In this document: piece by piece, positions 13,441 to 18,087 of the stretch
Layout: every line of letters starts with the position of its first letter
Numbering within the stretch: the first letter of the stretch is position 1
DNA from: Treponema sp.
Lineage (GTDB): Bacteria > Spirochaetota > Spirochaetia > Treponematales > Breznakiellaceae
DNA length: 18,087 nt
Assembly (NCBI GenBank): GCA_031264475.1
Contig: JAISEA010000009.1
Location: forward strand, 1-18,087
Direction: 5' to 3'
Position numbers and translations under genes: made by a program
Notes under the pieces: generated by a model
Database searches by the model: none
The model's input: only the letters and a program-made list of their open reading frames with translations
What the model was told of the DNA's origin: nothing

Positions 13441-13472
13441 ATTTAACATCTTTGCTTGCTATAACATTGAAT

Positions 13473-13507
13473 AGGCGCCGCTTGCGTGCAAGCGGCGCCT
13501 TTATTTT
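13473..13507 (+). terminator. strong hairpin terminator with repeat-B core
   Basis: AGGCGCCGCTTGC and GCAAGCGGCGCCT form a perfect 12-13-bp stem (13473-13500), followed by TTATTTT. The centre CCGCTTGCGTGCAAGCG is identical to the hairpin core of the B elements. It lies between the converging gene sets. Confidence 0.75.
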
Positions 13508-13560
13508 GGGGCGCGGACGGCGGTGTAAACTACGTCATATCCGCCTCCTATTATCAGAAG

Positions 13561-13664
13561 GGGGGCGCGGTTTTCCAAAACGGAGGATGGCACACAGACA
13601 CCCTTGTGGTGCGCCCCCCTGTCTCCGGTTCCCCGCAGGGCGTGGCTTCCACTACCCCCCCCCC
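13561..13664 (-). repeat. dispersed repeat A, copy 4 (inverted, diverged)
   Basis: On the minus strand it has the G-rich edge, GGAGACAGGGGGGCGCACCA, AAGGGTGTCTGTGTGCC, TCCTCCGTTT and CGCGCCCCCC. Its variable hairpin (CCACGCCC-TGC-GGGGAACCGG) is only partly paired. It is the most diverged of the four copies. No gene is seen in 13508-13707. Confidence 0.8.
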
Positions 13665-13707
13665 ACTCTGGCTAGTTGGCAGTGGTCAGGCATCCGCGCG
13701 CGTCCCG

Positions 13708-13815
13708 CTAGAACTGCCGAATGGTGCGGGCATTGTTGGTGTCAGACATCCGCGCGTTCTGCTAGAACTGGCGGCAGGCGCGGACGTTATGACCTTGCGT
13801 CTTCGCGCCAGCATC
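13708..13815 (-). repeat. 54-bp tandem duplication of the DUF1566 gene 3' end
   Basis: On the minus strand, the gene's last codons (GTC CGC GCC TGC CGC CAG TTC TAG) and the following AGAACGCGCGGATGTCTGAC are repeated 54 bp downstream as GCC CGC ACC ATT CGG CAG TTC TAG and CGGGACGCGCGCGGATGCCTGAC. The stop codons are at 13762-13764 and 13708-13710. The duplicated unit is the end of a candidate variable region plus the DNA just after it. Confidence 0.8.
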
Positions 13816-15039
13816 TCCCCAATTATAATTGCCTCTGCTATACTGCTGTCCATTGCCGAAGTTCTGTGCCCACACGCCACTATACTCGCCACCCTCGGAA
13901 GAAGACCAGTACCATTCGTTGGCAAAAACGCCAATGCCGTCTACTTTCAGGTTCATGTACATAAGACCCAATTCGTTCTTGCTCGGAAGATACCAGTCGT
14001 CATAGCCGCCGTATGCCAGCCGGTCGCAGAGCCTCGCCGCAGGCGCGTTGACGGCGGCTTGAACCGAAGCGTCCATGATGTTCCGGGTGTTCTGTTTGCC
14101 GGTTCCTACCTCAGACCCCTTTGCGCCGGTGTCAAAGCCGCTAACTGACCACTGGAGAGCCTTCCCCTCTGTAAAGGCGGGCGCGGCTTCCAGATACCGC
14201 CAACCGCCTGAGTCGTTGCCCTTGTCGTAGAAGATCAGTCCGCCCGCCGGGCCGGCTTCGCCGATCTTGTAGGTTTTAGGCGTCTCTGGCACCGGGGTCT
14301 GAGCCGTCTGTGTTGTTTGCACCGGAGTCGCCGCCGGTGTAGTCACGGTTGTTGACGCAGAACCGCCCGCTGTCGCGCCGCTTGTGGCGGGAGTCGCCGC
14401 GCTTCCATAGCCCGTCGCCTGACTCCGTACCAGCGCCGCAACCGTGGGCCCGTTCGGGATGTTCCGGTTGAACTGCCCCGCGATCTGCGCGGTTTCTACG
14501 CTTAACGCCCGCACCCGCAGGCGGTACAGGTCGCCGAGACGCGACACCGCGCCGGATATGATGACCTGCGCCCCTGCCATGCGACCTAGGGTCTGGGCGG
14601 TGTTGTCGTCCACTTCCCCGGACGTTTGGAATTCCAATTCCGCCCGGATCGTGTTAAGCTGTTGCCTGTCTACTACGGAAAACACCTTATCGTTCACCGT
14701 GTTGGCGATAAGCTCGTCGATGATGTATTCCGAGAGGGCGGGAAACTCCGATTGGATGTTGAGGATCACCAGCTTGTTGCCCTTGGGAAGCTGTCTGTTG
14801 AGGTAGGTCGATGCGGCACGGATCGCCGCGTCTAGTTCGTCTGCCGGGATGGCGGATCGTGTGGGAATGGGCGACGGACTGCCGGCGTCCTTCTCGTCCG
14901 CAGGCGCGGCTGATTGCGCGGACACGGGAGCTGGACTGCCGGCGCAGGCTAAAACAACCGCGCTGAGCAAGACTAACTCTGCCGCCATTGAAAAGATAGA
15001 AAAAATCGTATTTTGCATACGAAACCATTTAATCTTCAT
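13762..15039 (-). CDS. lipoprotein with CsgG/LpoB-like and DUF1566-like domains
   Basis: 425 residues with AAGGAG upstream of the ATG. The N-terminus has a hydrophobic signal with lipobox VVLAC (Cys about residue 32). Residues ~70-200 resemble the CsgG/LpoB-type fold used by outer-membrane secretion or penicillin-binding-protein regulators: LVILNIQSEFPALSEYIIDELI, VFSVVDRQQLNTIRAELEFQTSGEVDDNTAQTLGRMAGAQVIISG. A Thr/Ala/Pro linker follows. The C-terminal ~150 residues are DUF1566-like (C-type-lectin type): IGEAGPAGGLIFYDKG, GWRYLEAAP, NTRNIMD, GYDDWYLPSKNELGLMY, YWSSSE...VWAQNFGNGQQ...NVRACRQF. The last ~40 residues are Asn/Gly/Tyr-rich and look like a DGR variable region. Expected on the outer membrane or cell surface. 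Probably a binding protein. Confidence 0.9.
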   Translation of the reverse strand: MKIKWFRMQNTIFSIFSMAAELVLLSAVVLACAGSPAPVSAQSAAPADEKDAGSPSPIPTRSAIPADELDAAIRAASTYLNRQLPKGNKLVILNIQSEFPALSEYIIDELIANTVNDKVFSVVDRQQLNTIRAELEFQTSGEVDDNTAQTLGRMAGAQVIISGAVSRLGDLYRLRVRALSVETAQIAGQFNRNIPNGPTVAALVRSQATGYGSAATPATSGATAGGSASTTVTTPAATPVQTTQTAQTPVPETPKTYKIGEAGPAGGLIFYDKGNDSGGWRYLEAAPAFTEGKALQWSVSGFDTGAKGSEVGTGKQNTRNIMDASVQAAVNAPAARLCDRLAYGGYDDWYLPSKNELGLMYMNLKVDGIGVFANEWYWSSSEGGEYSGVWAQNFGNGQQYSRGNYNWGDAGAKTQGHNVRACRQF

Positions 15040-15067
15040 AATTAATACTCCTTTGCGGCTTCCGCCG

Positions 15068-15107
15068 CTTTACCCGGCCCGCGTCCAGCGCGAACCGGGT
15101 GTCAGAC
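15068..15107. repeat. 40-bp intergenic repeat, copy 1
   Basis: CTTTACCCGG, CGCGTCCAGCGCGAACCGGG and TGTCAGAC, with ACCCGG/CCGGGT able to pair. A second copy is at 15874-15915, in each case upstream of a minus-strand gene and just after the preceding gene. Confidence 0.75.
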
Positions 15108-15121
15108 ACCAGCGCGTCCCG

Positions 15122-15166
15122 CTAAAACTGCCGGACAGCGCGAACCGAATATGGGGCGTACCTCAT
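15122..15166 (-). pseudogene. orphan DUF1566-type 3' end (VRAVRQF-stop)
   Basis: On the minus strand GTT CGC GCT GTC CGG CAG TTT TAG encodes VRAVRQF-stop, the classic end of DUF1566-like proteins and close to the VRACRQF end of the gene at 13762. It is followed, as there, by CGGGACGCGC and GGTGTCTGACACC. A 14-codon frame (MRYAPYSVRAVRQF) overlaps the stop of the upstream gene by ATGA, but a functional peptide is unlikely. Most likely a relic of a lost or recombined target gene. Confidence 0.55.
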
Positions 15167-15810
15167 TTTTTAGTTTTATTAACCAAATACTTTATGAAGC
15201 CGATGATTTTCCCGATGATAGCTCCAGCGAGGCCGCAAAAGATAACAAGGAAGACACCTATAAGGATAGCATTGGAGCTATCGTGGGCTTGAGAACTGTT
15301 AGCAATTGCAAAAATGAGGCCAATAATAGCGCCGATTCTACCACCCCAGGAAGATGTGATAGCGAAGATGAGGAACCCAAGGACTCCGGATTTTCCACCG
15401 CTATTGGTACTGCCTCTCTTACTGCTGGTACTGCCTGCGCTACTGCTGATGTTGCCAGACGGCGGCGGGGAACTTGTCTGTTCTTCAGCCAGATTAAAAA
15501 GAAGAAGAGCTGCGGCGCCAATCTCGGCATCCGACGCTCCGTCTGCTATATGGAATAATACTCCTCCTGAATTATTCAAGACCATATTACCATTCTCAAA
15601 TCCCAGCGGACCGTGATGGATGTTAGCCAATTCCTTTCCCGAATCATTCAAGATTTTACTGCCGACGACACGACCCAACTCCTTTCCCGAATCATTCAAG
15701 ATTTTACTACCGATGGCACGACCCAAATCCCTTCCTGAATCATTCAAGATTTTACCATTACTGATACTTCCCAACACCTTGCCGGAATTGTCCCAAACGT
15801 TAATACTCAT
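15163..15810 (-). CDS. membrane protein with N-terminal 16-residue repeats
   Basis: A 215-residue protein with AAGGAA before the ATG and no signal peptide. Residues 1-70 hold three to four 16-residue repeats of the form KILNDSGKELGRVVGS, which could form a small beta-solenoid or beta-roll. A low-complexity Ser/Gly/Pro linker (residues ~112-140) leads to two strong membrane segments (GVLGFLIFAITSSWGGRIGAIIGLIFAIA and ILIGVFLVIFCGLAGAIIGKIIGFI), ending in a basic tail. The repeat domain is probably cytoplasmic. I do not recognise the family or function. It lies between two exported lipoproteins but has its own leader. Confidence 0.8.
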   Translation of the reverse strand: MSINVWDNSGKVLGSISNGKILNDSGRDLGRAIGSKILNDSGKELGRVVGSKILNDSGKELANIHHGPLGFENGNMVLNNSGGVLFHIADGASDAEIGAAALLLFNLAEEQTSSPPPSGNISSSAGSTSSKRGSTNSGGKSGVLGFLIFAITSSWGGRIGAIIGLIFAIANSSQAHDSSNAILIGVFLVIFCGLAGAIIGKIIGFIKYLVNKTKK

Positions 15811-15873
15811 AATTTATTCCTTTCGTAGTTTATCCTCGTTGCGGAGTTTTTTTATTAAGCAAGCCTACGCCTG

Positions 15874-15915
15874 CTTTACCCGGTCCTCGCGTCCAGCGCG
15901 AACCGGGTGTCAGAC
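15874..15915. repeat. 40-bp intergenic repeat, copy 2
   Basis: Same sequence as 15068-15107 with two inserted bases (CGGTCCTCGCG for CGGCCCGCG). It lies in the 136-bp gap between the leucine-rich-repeat gene and the repeat membrane protein. Confidence 0.75.
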
Positions 15916-15946
15916 TTCGCTTTACTCACTCAACAGCGCGACTACA

Positions 15947-16999
15947 TCACTGCTTTGTCCATGTCTCGCCGCCGTTGCTAGATATATACGTGCCCGCCTG
16001 ATTGCCTCCCCGCATGTAGACTCGATCTAGGTTGCCGGGGAATGAAAAGTAGTTGTAGTCCCTCCTCAAATTGATATTGGCTGGGATGGTTACGCTGGTC
16101 AGTTGGTCGCTCCAAAACGCCCCGCCTCCGATCTTGGTAACCGAATCGGGGATGGTAACGCTGGTTAATTGGTTTTCCCTAAACGCCTCATCTCCGATCT
16201 CGGTAACCGAATCAGGGATGGTAACGCTGGTTAATTGGTTGTTCGCAAACGCATTGACTCCGATCTCGGTAACCGAATTGCCGATGGTAACGCTGGTCAA
16301 TTGGTTGTCCCTAAACGCCGCGTAGTCGATAACTGTAACCGAATTGCCGATGGTAACGCTGGTCAATTGGTTGTCCCTAAACGCCTCAGCTCCGATAATG
16401 ATAACCGAATCGGGGATGGTAACGCTGGTCAATCGGTTTTGATAAAACACCCTATATCCGATCGCGGTAACCGAATTGCCGATGGTAATGCTGGTTAATT
16501 GGTTGTTCGCAAACGCATTGACTCCGAGCTCGGTAACCGAATCGGGGTTGGTAACGTTGGTTAATTGGGTTTGATAAAACGCCATATCTCCGATAGTAAC
16601 AACCGAATCGGGGATGGTAACGTTGGTCAATTGGTTCTGATAAAACGCCTCATTTCCGATAGAGGTAACCGAATCGCCGATAGTAACGCTGGTCAATTGG
16701 TTTTGATAAAACGCACCGACTCCGATAGAGGTAACCGAATCGGGGATGGCTACGCTGACTAATCGGTTTTTCCTAAACGCCTCCTTTTCGATAACGGTAA
16801 CCGAATTGCCGCCAATCTTGGCGGGAAGCACAACATCCTTTGCGCTTCCCGTGTAGCCGACGATGGTAGCCGCTTTGTTCGCGGTCTCGAATTTAAAACC
16901 CAGCTCAGCCGCCTTCTTTTCCGAAACGCTGTTCTCGGCGCACCCTGCCGCGATAACTATTACCGCGACGATTAGTCCGAATACTGCTTTTTTTATCAT
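15947..16999 (-). CDS. BspA-type leucine-rich-repeat lipoprotein
   Basis: 350 residues with AAGGAG upstream of the ATG. The lipobox is IAAGC (Cys about residue 20). After ~50 residues come about eleven 22-residue LRR_5 (Treponema pallidum-type) repeats with consensus ox-x-IGxxAFxxNQLTSVTIPDSVT, for example TSIGNEAFYQNQLTNVTIPDSV. The C-terminal tail NQAGTYISSNGGETWTKQ is of a kind often found at the end of treponemal LRR proteins. Members such as BspA and T. denticola LrrA are surface adhesins or matrix-binding proteins. The repeats are also near-identical as DNA with an exact 66-bp period, so copy number can change by recombination. A role in attachment is inferred from the family. Confidence 0.95.
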   Translation of the reverse strand: MIKKAVFGLIVAVIVIAAGCAENSVSEKKAAELGFKFETANKAATIVGYTGSAKDVVLPAKIGGNSVTVIEKEAFRKNRLVSVAIPDSVTSIGVGAFYQNQLTSVTIGDSVTSIGNEAFYQNQLTNVTIPDSVVTIGDMAFYQTQLTNVTNPDSVTELGVNAFANNQLTSITIGNSVTAIGYRVFYQNRLTSVTIPDSVIIIGAEAFRDNQLTSVTIGNSVTVIDYAAFRDNQLTSVTIGNSVTEIGVNAFANNQLTSVTIPDSVTEIGDEAFRENQLTSVTIPDSVTKIGGGAFWSDQLTSVTIPANINLRRDYNYFSFPGNLDRVYMRGGNQAGTYISSNGGETWTKQ

Positions 17000-17332
17000 G
17001 TTTTACTCCTTTTAATAAAAACTCTTTCAATACTTCTCGTATGATTCATTTTCCTTGCGGCGGTTCTCATAAGCGACGCTTACGTTTTTAGAACGCCTTC
17101 CGCACTATACGCTGTTACGTGGGCGTATCCCAGCCGAAACGCGCCTCTACGCTCCCCCGTATTCAAGCGGCGGAAACATCGTGTTGACGCGGTAACCTTT
17201 ACATCCTTTCATCCCCCTTTACTTCTTTGTCGACTCAATGCCGCCTGACACCGCCGCTTTCCTATTTGCTTTCTGCTCATTGCTCTCTGCTCTTTACTCA
17301 TTATTCACTATACGGGCAAGTTCCTTGTGGTA

Positions 17333-17358
17333 TGCGGAGCCACGCTTGGCGACTCCGC
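17333..17358 (-). other. hairpin after unknown gene, possible weak terminator
   Basis: GCGGAG and CTCCGC pair around an imperfect centre, just downstream of the stop of the minus-strand gene at 17368. There is no T-run. The remainder of 17000-17332 shows a stutter tract (17265-17310) and otherwise nothing I can assign. Confidence 0.3.
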
Positions 17359-17367
17359 CCCGACTTC

Positions 17368-18021
17368 CTAGGGAATGATCGCGCTGAAGATGTCGCTCCA
17401 TTTCCCTTTCTTCATCGCCCCGGTCTCCCAACGCGCCGCAAAGTACACCTTCTTCCCGCGCTGGTCTTCTTCAAACACGAGTTCCAGCGGATTCTTCGTG
17501 GCAAAGTCAGAATGGAGTAGATCACTCACCTTGGCAGGCGGCTCCTCCGCTAACTCCCACACACATTCAAGTCCGTGCACGTGTTCGGGCTTCCCCCAAC
17601 GCGCCGCGTGCTCGTCCCGAAACTTGATCTGCACGGTGCGCGGATGCGGCGTCTCTATCTCAATCTCTGGGATACCCTCCGGCGCAGGCACAGGCGTCGG
17701 TTTCGTGTCGTGTATCGGGATGCCCAACGCCTCCCGCAAGTTATCCGTCATCGCGTCGTTGTTCTGCAAGTTGTTCCGAATAAAAACCTCCTCTAGGTGA
17801 ATGAGCTGTTTCTTCTTCTCATTCTTCGCCTGCATATCAAGCTTCGTGTAAGTCGCGGTTTGGCACAGCTCATGCAGAACCTTCACCTCGTTGTGCAGGG
17901 TTTGTAACTCCGTGAGTTTGCCTTCTGGCAAGCCCAGTTCCGTCTTGTGGAGGATGGACACGGCGATAAGATTCGCGCTCCAGTCCACATAATAGTTTTC
18001 CGTAGTAGGTATGCATTTCAT
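17368..18021 (-). CDS. conserved-looking protein of unknown function
   Basis: 217 residues from the ATG at 18021, preferred over an in-frame TTG at 18027 because AAAAGGAG sits at normal spacing from the ATG. There is no signal peptide. Residues 1-100 are predicted helical and rich in Lys/Glu/Leu (DWSANLIAVSILHKTELGLPEGKLTELQTLHNEVKVLHELC, KNEKKKQLIHLEEVFIRNNLQNND). A proline-rich linker (KPTPVPAPEGIPEIEIETP) follows, then a compact ~95-residue C-terminal domain of beta character with many Trp (ARWGKPEHVHGLECVWELAEEPP, VYFAARWETGAMKKGKWSDIFSAIIP), perhaps immunoglobulin- or fibronectin-like. I have seen such proteins only as hypothetical. No partner is adjacent. Confidence 0.8.
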   Translation of the reverse strand: MKCIPTTENYYVDWSANLIAVSILHKTELGLPEGKLTELQTLHNEVKVLHELCQTATYTKLDMQAKNEKKKQLIHLEEVFIRNNLQNNDAMTDNLREALGIPIHDTKPTPVPAPEGIPEIEIETPHPRTVQIKFRDEHAARWGKPEHVHGLECVWELAEEPPAKVSDLLHSDFATKNPLELVFEEDQRGKKVYFAARWETGAMKKGKWSDIFSAIIP

Positions 18022-18049
18022 ACTCAACTCCTTTTCTCTTGATTATCTA

Positions 18050-18074
18050 GGACGCTACCTGATAGGGTAGCGGT
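18050..18074. other. hairpin upstream of 18021 gene
   Basis: CGCTACC and GGTAGCG form a 7-bp stem around TGATAG, roughly 30 nt upstream of the minus-strand gene. There is no clear T-run on either strand inside the window. It could be a leader structure or the end of a neighbouring gene beyond the edge. Confidence 0.35.
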
Positions 18075-18087
18075 CTTAACACTTGGG

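Overview
The window looks like a spirochaete chromosome, most likely a Treponema of the gut or termite-gut type. Supporting signs are the secreted formylglycine-generating-enzyme-like (FGE-like) proteins, a BspA-type leucine-rich-repeat lipoprotein, a lipoprotein joining a CsgG-like domain to a DUF1566-like domain, a moderately high GC content, and intergenic regions filled with dispersed repeats and GTAGCAG-type stutter tracts. No rRNA, tRNA, phage or transposase gene was found. The genus is inferred from protein style, not from a search.

Layout. 1-150: a 21-bp tandem array at the left edge. 234-974 (-): a small predicted lipoprotein. 1211-5925 (+): three secreted FGE-like paralogs, with a NeuB/SpsE-type nonulosonate synthase between the second and third. 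5926-6562: repeats only, including a second 21-bp-period array. 6563-8491 (-): carA followed 21 bp later by a sirtuin. 8980-11189 (+): a polyprenyl-phosphate sugar-1-phosphate transferase overlapped by the ribosome site of a secreted protein of unknown function. 11217-13367 (+): an AT-richer patch with a HicB-like antitoxin, a solitary beta-class DNA methyltransferase and two fragments that may be a broken secreted gene, ending in a terminator. 13762-18021 (-): a CsgG/DUF1566-like lipoprotein, a repeat-containing membrane protein, the leucine-rich-repeat lipoprotein and a protein of unknown function, each with its own Shine-Dalgarno site.

The most interesting signal is in the 3' ends of the three FGE-like genes. 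Outside the last ~117 bp, P1 and P2 are close copies. Inside it, a fixed frame (R-V-x-R-G/D-G-S-W ... G-F-R-L-V-R) alternates with codons that differ mainly at positions 1 and 2 and often share a terminal C or T. This is what adenine-directed mutagenesis of AAC/AAT template codons by a diversity-generating retroelement (DGR) would leave, and the variable protein of the known Treponema DGR (TvpA of T. denticola) has this fold. The catalytic cysteine pair of true FGE is absent. A second C-type-lectin-like family, DUF1566, sits at 13762-15039 with a duplicated 3' end and a detached copy of that 3' end nearby. No reverse transcriptase, Avd gene or template repeat is visible, so the machinery would have to lie elsewhere.

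The intergenic DNA carries at least two structured repeat families of about 100-115 bp (A, four copies; B, five copies). Their hairpin stems vary between copies with compensatory changes. A 13-bp palindrome, CACCCGAAGGGTG, ends the B elements, abuts ribosome sites, and contributes the C-terminal codons of the sirtuin. Several genes have unusual starts: the NeuB-like gene has a strong Shine-Dalgarno but only an ATT codon at the right place, and three genes without a Shine-Dalgarno have a -10 box ending 6-7 nt before the ATG, which suggests leaderless mRNAs.
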